Shown piece after piece: positions 1 through 8,545 of a DNA stretch of 64,000 bases. The notes beneath the pieces are model-generated. The model did no database searches and had not been told where the DNA came from. It worked only from the letters and a program-made list of their open reading frames with translations. Positions within the stretch are counted from its first letter, which is position 1. Every line of letters begins with the position of its first letter. The DNA is from CAZMGB01 sp964565775. GTDB taxonomy: Bacteria > Chloroflexota > Dehalococcoidia > DSTF01 > JALHUB01. The stretch covers positions 1 to 64,000 of the forward strand of contig CAZMGB010000010.1 of assembly GCA_964565775.1 (NCBI GenBank), given 5' to 3'. The translations under genes and the position numbers were made by a program.

Positions 1-72
<72 letters not shown>

Positions 73-323
73 ATAGCTAATTAGGCGCACGGCTCTAGTC
101 CAGAACCTGAGCAAAGCTCGGGGGAATGGAGAGACGCCGTGCGCTCTGACACTAGCAGCCAGCATCCCAGACCCCCCAATTGTCTGGTAGGGGTCGGCAC
201 AGCGGCAGTGCGCTCCTCGATCTCCTGCCTGCGTCTGCGGCCAGGGGACTTTTCGTGGCTGTTAACGACTCTTGATGGGGATAGGTTGAGCAGTAACGCC
301 CCGAAGCTTGGGCTGGGCCCACC

Positions 324-989
324 TCAGTACTTGGAAACGTTCAGCTCCTCAGACTTGCCTTTTACCAGATATACCACCCGCTCGCAGATGTTGGTCGCAC
401 GGTCGGCGATGCGCTCCAGGTTGTGGGCGACCCAGGTGAGGAGCGTGGCCCGCTCGATGGTCTTCGGGTCGCTAAGCATGTAGGTCAGAAGCTCTCGGTA
501 CACCTGGTCATACAGGGCGTCCACCTCATCGTCCGCGTCGCAGATGGCGCGAGCGCGGTCCGCGTCGCGGTTCTTGAAGGCCTCCAGGCTCCCCATCAGC
601 ATGCTAATGGCGGCCTGGGCCATACGGGGGATGTCGATGTAGGGCTTGAGGGGCGGTTCATCGGCCAGCCTGATGGCAATCTTGGCGATGCCTTCAGCGT
701 GATCCCCCATCCGCTCCAGATCCACGATGATGTGGAGGACGGACGCGATGGTCCGCAGGTCGCTGGCCAGGGGCTGCTGGGTTGCGATGAGCTCCAGGCA
801 CTTCTCTTCCGTCTCGTACCGCTTGCGGTTTATCTCGAGATCGTCCGCGATGATCTGTCGGGCGAGCTCGACGTCACGATTCCTCAGGGCGTCGATCCCC
901 CGGTCGATGGCACGCTCCACCATCGTGGCGAGGACCAGCATGTCCTCCTGGACTTCGGCGAGCTCCAGTTCGAAGGCTGTGCGAGGCAT
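324..989 (-). CDS. phoU: Phosphate-specific transport system accessory protein PhoU
   Basis: This 221-residue protein matches the length and two-repeat helical layout of PhoU, a cytosolic negative regulator that links the PstSCAB importer to the PhoR kinase. Each repeat has the family's metal-binding-type segment, for example ERMGDHAEGIAKIAIR in the first half and NLERIADRATNICERVVYL in the second. I chose the ATG at 989 because GGAGG lies just upstream and the protein then begins MPRTAFELELAEVQ, a normal PhoU N-terminus; the open frame runs further upstream without support. It is the last gene of the phoB-phoR-pstSCAB-phoU operon, 14 bases after pstB. Signalling role is from family knowledge. 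Confidence 0.95.
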   Translation of the reverse strand: MPRTAFELELAEVQEDMLVLATMVERAIDRGIDALRNRDVELARQIIADDLEINRKRYETEEKCLELIATQQPLASDLRTIASVLHIIVDLERMGDHAEGIAKIAIRLADEPPLKPYIDIPRMAQAAISMLMGSLEAFKNRDADRARAICDADDEVDALYDQVYRELLTYMLSDPKTIERATLLTWVAHNLERIADRATNICERVVYLVKGKSEELNVSKY

Positions 990-1003
990 GGCCTTACCTC
1001 CAC

Positions 1004-1879
1004 CTAGCCGAACCGTCCGGTGATGTAGTCTTCGGTCCTCTTGTCCTTGGGGTTCGTAAACACCTCGCGCGTGGGGCCGCACTCCACCATCTCGCCTGCC
1101 CGGTCCTCGGCCATCATCATCACCGCAGTGTAGTCGGAGACGCGGGCCGCCTGCTGCATGTTGTGGGTGACGATGACGATGGTGTAGTTGCGGGCGAGTT
1201 CCCGCATCAAGTCCTCGATCTTGAGGGTAGCCACCGGGTCCAGGGCGCTGCAGGGCTCGTCCATGAGGACAACCTCAGGCTCGATGGCGAGGGCGCGGGC
1301 GATGCAGAGGCGCTGCTGTTGGCCGCCGGACAGCTCCGTGGCCGGCCGGTTGGGCTTGTCCTTCACCTCATCCCAAAGGGCGGCCTGACACAGGCTGCGC
1401 TCTACTACGTCCGCTATGTCGCTCCGCCGCACGAGAAAGCCGTTGAGGCGCAGTCCTGCCGCCACGTTGTCGAAGATGGACATCGTGGGGAAGGGGTTGG
1501 GCTTCTGAAAGACCATGCCGACGCGCCGACGAACCAGCACCGGGTCAGTCCCGGGGGCGTAGATATCCTCTCCCCTCAGGAGCACCTGACCGCTGGCGCG
1601 GGCTCTGGCTGTCATCTCGTGCATCCTATTGAAGCACCGGATGAGAGTGGACTTGCCGCAGCCCGAGGGACCGATGATGGCGGTGATGCGCCTCGGCGGG
1701 ACCAGCAGGCTGACCGTCCGCAAAGCCTGGAAGGAGTCGTACCACGCGCTCAGGTCGCGAACAACCAACCCATCGGACAGGGCCTCCGGCTCGGAGACGG
1801 GGGCCTCCACTTCGCTTTCCACGCGCATTTCATAGGTCATTATAGGGGCCCGGGGCTCGAGTCGGAAATCGGTCTTCAT
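1004..1879 (-). CDS. pstB: Phosphate import ATP-binding protein PstB
   Basis: This is the ATPase of the high-affinity phosphate ABC importer. Visible motifs are the Walker A GPSGCGKST, the signature ELSGGQQQRLCIARAL, the Walker B VVLMDEPCSALDP and the switch His in IVIVTHNMQQAARVSDY. The C-terminus EDYITGRFG is typical of PstB. It has 291 residues, about 30-40 more than usual, because of an acidic N-terminal extension before LVVRDLSAWY. A start at the internal Met of MRVESEVEA is therefore possible. The gene follows pstA by 13 bases. Confidence 0.96.
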   Translation of the reverse strand: MKTDFRLEPRAPIMTYEMRVESEVEAPVSEPEALSDGLVVRDLSAWYDSFQALRTVSLLVPPRRITAIIGPSGCGKSTLIRCFNRMHEMTARARASGQVLLRGEDIYAPGTDPVLVRRRVGMVFQKPNPFPTMSIFDNVAAGLRLNGFLVRRSDIADVVERSLCQAALWDEVKDKPNRPATELSGGQQQRLCIARALAIEPEVVLMDEPCSALDPVATLKIEDLMRELARNYTIVIVTHNMQQAARVSDYTAVMMMAEDRAGEMVECGPTREVFTNPKDKRTEDYITGRFG

Positions 1880-1892
1880 CTTGCGCCTCTCG

Positions 1893-2732
1893 TCACTTCC
1901 TCGTCAAAACGAGCCGGGCTGTCAGGCTGATGAGAAACACCATCATGACCAGAACGAAGGACGCCGCCCACGCCTGCTGATGCCACTCATCGTACGGGCC
2001 GATCCCGTAACGCCAGATACGCAGGGGCAAGGCATCGATCGGACCGCCAGTGACACTCAGTGTCCACAGACGATTCCCCAGGGAGGTGAAGATGAGGGGC
2101 GCTGTCTCGCCTCCCGCTCTCGCCACCGAAAGGAGAGCGCCCGTCACGAGCCCTCGACGCGCCGCAGGGATGATGACGCTGAGGATGGTCCGCCAGCGGG
2201 TGATACCGAGGGCGAGGGCCGCCTCTCGCTGGGAGCGCGGGACCAGCTTCAACATCTCCTCGCCTGAGCGGGCGACGATGGGCAGCATGATGACGGCCAG
2301 GGCGACCCCCGCCGCCAGGGCCGAGAAATGCCCCATCTTGAGCACTATCGCGCTGTAGACGAAAACCCCCACCACGATCGAAGGAACGCCCGTCAGGACG
2401 TCGGCGGTGAAACGGATGACGTTCCCCAGACGGGCGCCGGCATACTCCGAGAGAAAGACGGCCGCTCCTATGCCCGCCGGTATGCCTACGAGGGAAGCGA
2501 TGGCAACGATCAGCAGCGAGCCGACTATGGAGTTGGCGACACCGCCACCCGACTCGCCTACGGGCGTGGGCATGTGTGTGAAGAAGTCCGGGTTGAGATA
2601 GTGGATGCCGTTGAACAGCACAAAGCCCAGGATCAAAGCCAGCACCCCAACGGCCATGAAGGCGGAGGATGCACAAAGGCCAAGTGCCACGACGTTGGCA
2701 ATCCTCCGGCGCCGGTAGGCGAGACCGCTCAT
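1893..2732 (-). CDS. pstA: Phosphate ABC transporter permease PstA
   Basis: This inner-membrane permease subunit (279 residues from the chosen start) has about six hydrophobic segments. The cytoplasmic coupling loop reads LVPRSQREAALALGITRW, which is characteristic of PstA. The start is set at MSGLAYRRRRIAN because this ATG overlaps the pstC stop as ATGA, giving translational coupling. Starting at the first in-frame Met would overlap pstC by 40 bases. It forms the transmembrane channel with PstC and is energised by PstB. Confidence 0.94.
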   Translation of the reverse strand: MSGLAYRRRRIANVVALGLCASSAFMAVGVLALILGFVLFNGIHYLNPDFFTHMPTPVGESGGGVANSIVGSLLIVAIASLVGIPAGIGAAVFLSEYAGARLGNVIRFTADVLTGVPSIVVGVFVYSAIVLKMGHFSALAAGVALAVIMLPIVARSGEEMLKLVPRSQREAALALGITRWRTILSVIIPAARRGLVTGALLSVARAGGETAPLIFTSLGNRLWTLSVTGGPIDALPLRIWRYGIGPYDEWHQQAWAASFVLVMMVFLISLTARLVLTRK

Positions 2733-3712
2733 TCCGCGACTACCTCCGGGGAGCGGGCCACGCGCCACACCAGCAGCCTGGCCAGTATGTTCACCAAGAG
2801 GGTTATGCCCATGAGGACGAGCGCCAGTTCCACCAGCGCAGAGATGTAGAGGTCATACGTCGCCTCGTTGAACTCGCTCGCCAGGGTGCTGGCGGCGGTG
2901 CTGGCGGGTTGGAATAGGGAGGCGGTGATGTTGTAGCCCTTGCCGATGACCATCGTCACCGCCATCGTCTCTCCAAGGGCTCGCCCCAGACCCAGGATGA
3001 CCGCGCCCACCAAGCCCGACCTGCAATACGGGAGCACGGCCCCCAGGATGACCTCCCACCGGGTGGCACCGAGGGCCGTCATCGCCTCTCGCTGGCTGTT
3101 GGGAACCGCCTGCATCACATCCCGCGCGATGGCGGTGATGATGGGTAGGATCATGATGGCCAGGATCAAGCCGGCGGCCAGCATGCCGAAGCCAAAGGGA
3201 GGGCCATCGAAGAGCGGAATGAAGCTCAGATGGCCCAGCGCCGACTTCTCCACGGACTCCCGCACCCACGGGACCAGGATGTAGATGCCCCACAGCCCCA
3301 GCACCACGCTCGGGAGCGCGGCCAGCATCTCGACGAGGAAGGAAAGGGGGCTCCGTAGCCAGCGCGGCGCCAGCTCTGACAGGAAGATGGCGGCGCCCAG
3401 ACTCACGGGGACGGCCAGGATGAGGCCGATGAGGGAGCTAACGAGGGTTCCGTAGATGGCGGGCGCCGCCCCGAAGACGCGATCCACCGCGTCCCAGCGC
3501 GTTCCGGTCAGGAAGCCCCAACCGAAGGCGCTGATAGCGTGACGAGATTCGTGCACCAGCTCGTACAGGATGAACAGAGCGACGGCGAGCAGCGAGAGCC
3601 CCAGCCCGGCGAAGACGATCGTGGATACGGCGTCGCCCACGTTCGCCACGCGCCAGGGCCGGCCCCTGGTCAACGCTGCTGTCGCCGTGGCTCTTCCTCG
3701 GCCCATTTGCAT
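2729..3712 (-). CDS. pstC: Phosphate ABC transporter permease PstC
   Basis: This 327-residue membrane permease carries the PstC-type coupling loop VPNSQREAMTALGATRWEV and the conserved RALGETMAVTMVIG segment that follows it. The stretch GTRWDAVDRVFGAAPAIYGTL near residues 70-90 is the periplasmic loop usual for PstC. A second in-frame ATG two codons downstream is an equally possible start. The gene lies 68 bases after pstS and overlaps pstA by four bases. Partner of PstA, PstB and PstS. Confidence 0.95.
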   Translation of the reverse strand: MQMGRGRATATAALTRGRPWRVANVGDAVSTIVFAGLGLSLLAVALFILYELVHESRHAISAFGWGFLTGTRWDAVDRVFGAAPAIYGTLVSSLIGLILAVPVSLGAAIFLSELAPRWLRSPLSFLVEMLAALPSVVLGLWGIYILVPWVRESVEKSALGHLSFIPLFDGPPFGFGMLAAGLILAIMILPIITAIARDVMQAVPNSQREAMTALGATRWEVILGAVLPYCRSGLVGAVILGLGRALGETMAVTMVIGKGYNITASLFQPASTAASTLASEFNEATYDLYISALVELALVLMGITLLVNILARLLVWRVARSPEVVAE

Positions 3713-3780
3713 CCCCTATCCCTCAGTCCGTGTGGGAGACCGGCGCTGCGCCAACGCGCTCCCGCCGGCACAGGATCCGC

Positions 3781-4983
3781 CTAGGGGACCTGCAGCAAGG
3801 GCTGCCCCTGGTAGGTGATGGACTTGATCTCAGCCTCCGCCTTCTTGACCGCGTCCGCCGATAGCGACGCGTAGTCCAGATCCTTTGTGAATTGCTGGCC
3901 GTCGTGGATGGACCACCACAGGTAGTAGACGAGCGCCTGGCCCTTGGCCTCATCGGGTTGATTGACGTAGGCAAGTACCCATGTGAACCCCACAATGGGG
4001 TAGGCGTCGGGGTTGGAGGAGTCGGTCAGGAGCACCTTCATGTCATCGGGCAGGGACACGCCCGTCGCTGCGGCGGTCGCGCCCTCCAGGCTGGGCTCTT
4101 CGAAAGTGCCGCTCTTGTTCTCAAGGGCCGCCCAGGGCAGGTCGTTCTGGACCGCGTAGGCCAGCTCTACGTAGCCGATGGCGCCGGGGATCTGGCGCAC
4201 CTGATTGGCCACACCTTCGTTACCCTCGCCGCCGATGTCCCCCGGCCACTCCACGGAGGTGGCGAAGCCGACGCTGTCGCTCCACTCCGGGCTGACCTTG
4301 GATAGATAGTTGGTGAAGATGAAGGTCGTACCGGAGCCGTCGGAGCGGTGAACGACCGCGATGTCGGTGTCCGGAAGGCTCACACCCGCATTGCTCGCCG
4401 CTATGAGGGGATCGTTCCACTTGGTGATCTTCTTGAGGTAGATGTCCGCCAGGACATCGGGGGTGAGCTTGAGCTGCCCCCGCTCGACACCGGACAGGTT
4501 GAAGACCACGGCCACGGCGCCGGCCGTCATGGGTATGTGGAGGATGGGCCCACCGGCGGCCTCAGCAGCGGCCGTCTGCTCGTCGTTCATGATGCCGTCG
4601 CTGGCCCCGAAGTCCACTGTCTTCGCCGTAATCTGCTTGATGCCGCCTCCGGAGCCGATGGCCTGGTAGTTGATCTGGACGTTGCACAGCTTGCCGAACT
4701 CATCGATCCACTTGGTATAGAGAGGGAAGGGGAAAGTGGCACCGGCGCCCGTGAGGGTGGTGGCGGCACCCGCGGGCGGGCAGGGGCCGGCGGCCTCCGG
4801 GGAGGCAGCAGCCGGCGCCGTGGTTGGCTGCGCCACCGTGGTGGGGGCAGCCTCTTCGTTCCCGCCGCCCCCGCAGGCCACCAGCAAGAAGGCCGCGAAT
4901 GTCGCGGCCAGGACGCCTGTGAGAACGGCGAGGGGCTTGCGGAAACGCCTCGCTCTAGCCGATTGACGTGCGCTGTGGGTCAA
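3781..4983 (-). CDS. pstS: Phosphate-binding lipoprotein PstS
   Basis: This is the periplasmic or cell-surface phosphate receptor of the Pst importer (400 residues). It begins with a basic stretch and a hydrophobic signal ending in the lipobox LVAC (Cys37), followed by a Gly-rich linker. The mature part has the PstS hallmarks LTGAGATFPFPLYTKWIDEF, the phosphate-contacting AIGSGGGIKQI and RSDGSGTTFIFTNYL. The start is TTG, set by a near-perfect AAGGAGG six bases upstream and by the signal peptide. A Pho-box-like array and a candidate -10 lie 50-100 bases upstream, so it is probably the main phosphate-controlled promoter of the operon. Confidence 0.96.
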   Translation of the reverse strand: MTHSARQSARARRFRKPLAVLTGVLAATFAAFLLVACGGGGNEEAAPTTVAQPTTAPAAASPEAAGPCPPAGAATTLTGAGATFPFPLYTKWIDEFGKLCNVQINYQAIGSGGGIKQITAKTVDFGASDGIMNDEQTAAAEAAGGPILHIPMTAGAVAVVFNLSGVERGQLKLTPDVLADIYLKKITKWNDPLIAASNAGVSLPDTDIAVVHRSDGSGTTFIFTNYLSKVSPEWSDSVGFATSVEWPGDIGGEGNEGVANQVRQIPGAIGYVELAYAVQNDLPWAALENKSGTFEEPSLEGATAAATGVSLPDDMKVLLTDSSNPDAYPIVGFTWVLAYVNQPDEAKGQALVYYLWWSIHDGQQFTKDLDYASLSADAVKKAEAEIKSITYQGQPLLQVP

Positions 4984-5038
4984 GATGAACCTCCTTGGAT
5001 ATGGGATATGATTACTCCCTCAGCCCGCTCTCGCTGCT

Positions 5039-5081
5039 ACGATACGGATTGCCGGTTAACGGGCTGTTAACGGCGATGAAC
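5039..5081 (-). promoter_or_regulatory. Pho-box-like direct repeats plus -10 in front of pstS
   Basis: Read on the minus strand, three 7-base units GTTCATC (5081-5075), GTTAACA (5071-5065) and GTTAACC (5060-5054) recur at 10- and 11-base spacing, the layout of PhoB/PhoP binding arrays. A -10-like TATCGT (5044-5039) follows the last unit by 9 bases, the place where PhoB-dependent promoters carry it. Seen in sequence; PhoB binding is inference. Confidence 0.7.
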
Positions 5082-5122
5082 GGCAGGTAAAAGTTGGGGC
5101 GCCCGGTTGGCGAACGCTGGAG

Positions 5123-6907
5123 CTAGCGCTCCGAGGTCGGGGACGCAGCGGGGATAGAGAAGCTGAACGTGGAGCCGCGACCCGGCTCGCTCTCCACGCC
5201 GACGGTGCCGCCGTGCGCCTCCACAGTGTGCTTTACGACGGCCAGGCCCAGACCGGTGCCGCCGCCGGGGAGGGCGGCTGCGCGAGTGCGAGCGCGGTCC
5301 GCCTTGTAGAACCGCTCGAAGACGCGCGGCAGGTCCTCCGGGGCGATGCCCACGCCTGTGTCGCTCACACTGACGGTTACGGCGCCATCCGCGTGGTGCG
5401 CCCAGACGCGGATCGACCCGCCGGCGGGCGTGAACTTGATAGCGTTGTGGAGCAGGTTGACCGCTGCCCGCTCCAGGCGCTCGGCGTCGCCGACAACGAG
5501 GGGCAGGTCGGGAGGCACGTCCAGGGTAAGGGCGAGGCCTTCTTTCTCCGCCTGAGGTCGCAGCCGCTCCACCGCCTCTGCGAGGACGTCGCCCATTCTC
5601 AGCGGCTTGCGGTCAAGAGGAACCCGCTCCGATTCGATGCGCGACAGCTCCAGCAACTCCTCCACTATCTGCACCAGACGGTCAACCTCTGCGTCGGCGC
5701 GGGAGAGGAAGTCCTGGGCGGCCGCGCGATCGTCCAGGGCCCCTGATTGCAGCGTCTCCATGACGGACTTGATGGAAGCGAGAGGCGTGCGAAGCTCATG
5801 AGAGACGTTCGCCACGAAGTCGCGGCGCACCTGCTCGACGCGTTTGACGTCGGTCAGGTCGTGGAAGACGACCAGGGTGGTCCACTCGCCGCCGCCAACG
5901 ATGGGCGCGATTACGACCCGAAGGCGGCGGTCCGAGCGGTCAATGAGGCGCGTCTCGCGCGAGCCGTTCTGGCGGCTGGCCCGCAGAGCCTCGGTCGCCT
6001 GCTCGTCGGGCATCACCCAGCCGAACGGCTGCCGGAGCAGGCCCCGCTGAGAGCGGGAAAACAAGCGCTCCGCGGCCTCATTGGCGTAGACGACCCGCCC
6101 GTCAGCGTCCACGGCCATCACGGCGTCGATGCTGCTGTTGAGCGAGGCGATGAGGCGGTTGCGCTCCTGAGAAGCGGACAGGACGAGGTCTTCGAGGCTG
6201 GCCGCCATCTGGTTGAAGGCATCGCTCAGGTCGCCAAGCTCGCCCGAGGGTCGCGGGCTCACGCGCTCGCTCAGATTGCCCGCGGCAATGGTACGAGCCA
6301 CCTTCGCCAGCCTACCGAGGGGACGCGTGATGGCGCCGCCTATCAGCAGGCTCAAGGCAGCGGCCGCGGCGGCAGCGGCAATCACGCCGACCAGGATCGA
6401 CCGGGTGATGTTGGACAGCGAGGCATCGACGGAGGCCGACGGCCGCGCCACGCGCACCACGCCGACGACGGCATCGTCAACTGTGATGCTGGTGGCGACA
6501 TAGGTGAAGTCGGCCCCCAGCGTGCTGCTGCGCCGCTCGCTCTTGCCCTGCCCGCTGCGAATCGCCTCCTGGATCTCCGGCCGGCTGAGATGGTTGTCCA
6601 TGGTCGCCGGGTCAGCCTCGGAGTCGCCAAGCACCGTGCCGTCGGGAGCGATTATGGTGATGCGGGTGTCGGTCTGAGCGCCCAGCTCCTTCGCGATCTG
6701 GTCGAAGGCCGCTGGCGCGGCTCCCTCCTCCGCAAGGGGCCGCACGAGGTTCTTGACCATCTGAGCCTGGGAAGCCAGGTCCGCTTCGACGTTCTCTCGA
6801 AAGTCAGCCTTCACTTCACCGAGGACGTAGAGGCCGAGGCCGGCGAAGACGGCCACGATTAGCAGGACGTATGCGGCGGTGGTGCGAAAACGGAGGCTTC
6901 TCAGCAT
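5123..6907 (-). CDS. phoR: Phosphate-responsive sensor histidine kinase PhoR
   Basis: This 594-residue membrane kinase has a TM helix at residues 8-28, an extracytoplasmic domain of about 130 residues (FRENVEADLASQ... to about 165), a second Ala-rich TM segment near 170-195, a HAMP linker, a PAS domain (VMAVDADGRVVYANEAAERLF), and a HisKA H-box NVSHELRTPLASIKS with the phosphorylated His at residue 370. The HATPase N-box is AVNLLHNAIKFTP and the G-boxes are DTGVGI and GGGTGLGLAVVK. It is the partner of PhoB, whose stop codon lies 2 bases upstream of this start. The periplasmic domain is larger than in E. coli PhoR and resembles Gram-positive PhoR types. Confidence 0.93.
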   Translation of the reverse strand: MLRSLRFRTTAAYVLLIVAVFAGLGLYVLGEVKADFRENVEADLASQAQMVKNLVRPLAEEGAAPAAFDQIAKELGAQTDTRITIIAPDGTVLGDSEADPATMDNHLSRPEIQEAIRSGQGKSERRSSTLGADFTYVATSITVDDAVVGVVRVARPSASVDASLSNITRSILVGVIAAAAAAAALSLLIGGAITRPLGRLAKVARTIAAGNLSERVSPRPSGELGDLSDAFNQMAASLEDLVLSASQERNRLIASLNSSIDAVMAVDADGRVVYANEAAERLFSRSQRGLLRQPFGWVMPDEQATEALRASRQNGSRETRLIDRSDRRLRVVIAPIVGGGEWTTLVVFHDLTDVKRVEQVRRDFVANVSHELRTPLASIKSVMETLQSGALDDRAAAQDFLSRADAEVDRLVQIVEELLELSRIESERVPLDRKPLRMGDVLAEAVERLRPQAEKEGLALTLDVPPDLPLVVGDAERLERAAVNLLHNAIKFTPAGGSIRVWAHHADGAVTVSVSDTGVGIAPEDLPRVFERFYKADRARTRAAALPGGGTGLGLAVVKHTVEAHGGTVGVESEPGRGSTFSFSIPAASPTSER

Positions 6908-6909
6908 CC

Positions 6910-7590
6910 CTAGCCGTCGAACCGGTATCCCACGCCGCGGACGGTGATGAGCCGCGATGGCCTGGCGGGCACGTCCTCTATGCTCTTGCGCAGCCAGCGG
7001 ACGTGGACATCCACCGTGCGAGTGTCGCCAGCGAAGTCGTAGCCCCAGACCTGGTTCAGGAGCTGGTCGCGGGTGAAGGCGCGACCACGGTTGCGCAGCA
7101 AGAACGTTAGCAAGTCGAACTCCTTGGGCTTCAGCGCCAGCGCCTGACCGCCCCGCGACGCTTCCCTCCTCCGCAAGTCCACCTGGAGATCACCCGCCAG
7201 CAGGACCTCCGCCTCCTCCGGCGGCGTCGTCTCTGCGCGGCGCAGGAGGGCGCGCACACGAGCCAGAAGCTCGCGCATGCTGAACGGCTTCGTCACATAG
7301 TCGTCGGCGCCCAGCTCCAGCCCCACAACCTTGTCTATCTCGTCGGTCTTGGCGGTCAGCATCAGGATGGGTGCCGTCGTCTCGCGACGCAGGATGCGGC
7401 AGACCTCGAAGCCGTCCATGACCGGCAGCAAGAGGTCGAGGAGTATGAGGTCAGGGCGGTTCGCCCGGGCGGCGGCGAGGCCGGACTCGCCGTCCGAGGC
7501 GGTGTCCACGGCGAAGCCTTCCCTCTCCAGGTTGTACCGGAGGGTGGCCACAAGTGTGGGCTCATCGTCGACGACCAGGATCTTCTTCAC
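6910..7590 (-). CDS. phoB: Phosphate regulon response regulator PhoB
   Basis: This OmpR/PhoB-type response regulator (226 residues) has a receiver domain at residues 1-120, with acidic pocket D8-D9, phospho-acceptor Asp52 (LILLDLLLPVMDG) and conserved Lys in DDYVTKPFSMREL. A winged-helix DNA-binding domain follows (LALKPKEFDLLTFLLRNRGRAFTRDQLL to TVRGVGYRFDG). It is first in the pho-pst operon, and a TATAAT box lies 16-21 bases upstream. It presumably activates the repeat array in front of pstS. Confidence 0.94.
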   Translation of the reverse strand: MKKILVVDDEPTLVATLRYNLEREGFAVDTASDGESGLAAARANRPDLILLDLLLPVMDGFEVCRILRRETTAPILMLTAKTDEIDKVVGLELGADDYVTKPFSMRELLARVRALLRRAETTPPEEAEVLLAGDLQVDLRRREASRGGQALALKPKEFDLLTFLLRNRGRAFTRDQLLNQVWGYDFAGDTRTVDVHVRWLRKSIEDVPARPSRLITVRGVGYRFDG

Positions 7591-7605
7591 CGAATCCCTG
7601 TCCCA

Positions 7606-7611
7606 ATTATA
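7606..7611 (-). promoter_or_regulatory. -10 element of the phoB-phoR-pst operon
   Basis: A perfect TATAAT on the minus strand sits 16 bases before the phoB ATG. No strong -35 is visible at 16-18 bases, which fits an activator-assisted promoter. The transcript would have a leader of only about 10 bases. Confidence 0.5.
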
Positions 7612-7831
7612 GGGCGTTGATGCCCCTTCTCGTCACTAGTGCGGCTCCTGCGAGGGCCGAACAACTTCGTGGCAAGACACTATTCGGCGTACGGGAGGCG
7701 GACAGGCCCGGAATGACAGCATCGGATTCTTCGGGCCTCTTCGACGGCCTCCCGGGATTGTGCGCTTATCCGAAGTTCGACAGGATTCGTTCCCTACCCC
7801 GTGCACGGAACGCGCGGACGAGTGTAGCGCC

Positions 7832-7860
7832 TTGAAGGGCCGTGCCCTGCGTGCTATCAT
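7832..7860 (+). promoter_or_regulatory. Sigma70-type promoter upstream of tRNA-Cys
   Basis: TTGAAG (7832-7837), a 17-base spacer, then TATCAT (7855-7860) with an extended TGC just before it. No protein gene follows. The first RNA features downstream are the tRNA-Gly remnant and tRNA-Cys, so this is the likely tRNA promoter. Confidence 0.6.
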
Positions 7861-7952
7861 GCAGCCGGAGTGGGCTAGAGCCGCCCTTCTGGTGGGTTAG
7901 GCTCGTGGCTTCCTGATTGTTGGCAGCTTGCACCCGCGAGGGCCGATTGCCG

Positions 7953-7989
7953 GGAGGGGGTCGCGAGCTCGGATCTCGTCTTCCGCTCC
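7953..7989 (+). pseudogene. Partial copy of the tRNA-Gly 3' half
   Basis: This segment matches 35-71 of the tRNA-Gly at the window start at 35 of 37 positions: variable region, T-arm, acceptor 3' strand and CC. There is no 5' half, so it cannot fold as a tRNA. The two differences change the T-loop pair T54-A58 to C-G, so the fragment is not under tRNA selection. It ends two bases before tRNA-Cys. It could be an attachment-site repeat or the rest of a tandem tRNA-Gly. Confidence 0.85.
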
Positions 7990-7991
7990 GG

Positions 7992-8066
7992 GGCGACGTG
8001 GCCAAGTGGTTAAGGCGGGGGTCTGCAAAACCCCTATCGGCGGTTCGAATCCGCCCGTCGCCTCCA
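7992..8066 (+). tRNA. tRNA-Cys (GCA)
   Basis: Acceptor GGCGACG (7992-7998) pairs with CGTCGCC (8056-8062), followed by T and an encoded CCA (8064-8066). The anticodon arm GGGGT-CTGCAAA-ACCCC gives GCA (cysteine). The T-arm is GGCGG-TTCGAAT-CCGCC. Confidence 0.96.
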
Positions 8067-8080
8067 ACCAGCTTCTTTGC

Positions 8081-8125
8081 AGCTCAGAACACCGGGGAGA
8101 GCGACGGGGTTCTGAGCTTTGTGTT
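8081..8125 (+). terminator. Rho-independent terminator after tRNA-Cys
   Basis: A perfect 10-base stem, AGCTCAGAAC (8081-8090) with GTTCTGAGCT (8109-8118), encloses an 18-base loop and is followed by the T-rich run TTTGTGTTT. It lies 15 bases after the tRNA-Cys CCA. Confidence 0.75.
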
Positions 8126-8203
8126 TGAATATCAGCACATACGGACCCTTTGGGGGCGAGGGAATCCAACCTCCAACCTCCAGCCTCTAGCTTCCAGGAA
8201 GGG

Positions 8204-8292
8204 GCCGGGGTGGCGAAATCGGTAAACGCAGCGGACTTAAAATCCGCCGTCCCGAAAGGGATTTGTGGGTTCGAGTCCCACCCCCGGCACCA
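8204..8292 (+). tRNA. tRNA-Leu (TAA)
   Basis: Acceptor GCCGGGG (8204-8210) pairs with CCCCGGC (8282-8288), followed by A and an encoded CCA. The anticodon arm GCGGA-CTTAAAA-TCCGC gives TAA (leucine). The long variable arm CGTCCCGAAAGGGATT is the class II type expected for tRNA-Leu. Confidence 0.96.
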
Positions 8293-8304
8293 TCTACTCA
8301 GATA

Positions 8305-8538
8305 ATGTTCTTCGTTTACGCTCTCAGGAGTCGCAAGGACGGCGGCCTCTACATTGGCCTAACGAGCAACTTGGACCGGCGGATCAAAGAGCACAACAGC
8401 GGCAAGGAACGCACTACCCGGCACCGCAGGCCGTTTGACCTGATTCACAGCGAGTCTTACGCGACCAGGATCGAAGCACGCGCCAGAGAGAAGTTCTTCA
8501 AGACGGGATGGGGAAGGGAGAAGCTAAAGCATCTCTGA
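8305..8538 (+). CDS. Small GIY-YIG nuclease-domain protein
   Basis: This 77-residue protein is a single GIY-YIG domain. It starts MFFVYALRSRKDGGLYIGLT, so the two signature halves are FVYALRS and LYIGLTSN. Conserved residues follow: Arg in LDRRIKEHNSG, and Glu in RIEARAREKFFKTGWGREKL. Such stand-alone UPF0213/YhbQ-type proteins are common and mostly of unknown function. I used the ATG 13 bases after the tRNA-Leu CCA; an upstream in-frame start would lie inside the tRNA. The gene sits between tRNA-Leu and a broken copy of that tRNA's 3' end, which suggests acquisition as a small mobile cassette (inference). Confidence 0.85.
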   Translation: MFFVYALRSRKDGGLYIGLTSNLDRRIKEHNSGKERTTRHRRPFDLIHSESYATRIEARAREKFFKTGWGREKLKHL

Positions 8539-8545
8539 CTCGGCA

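Noticed and set aside
5747..6862. A 371-residue plus-strand frame opposite phoR
   Set aside because: Antisense shadow of the histidine kinase; His/Gly/Ala/Arg-rich, no domain.
7952..7990. A second functional tRNA-Gly
   Set aside because: Only the 3' half is present and the T-loop is altered, so it cannot fold.
8163..8196. Short tandem-like CCTCCA-type repeat before tRNA-Leu
   Set aside because: Only about three imperfect units; too short to distinguish from chance in GC-rich DNA.
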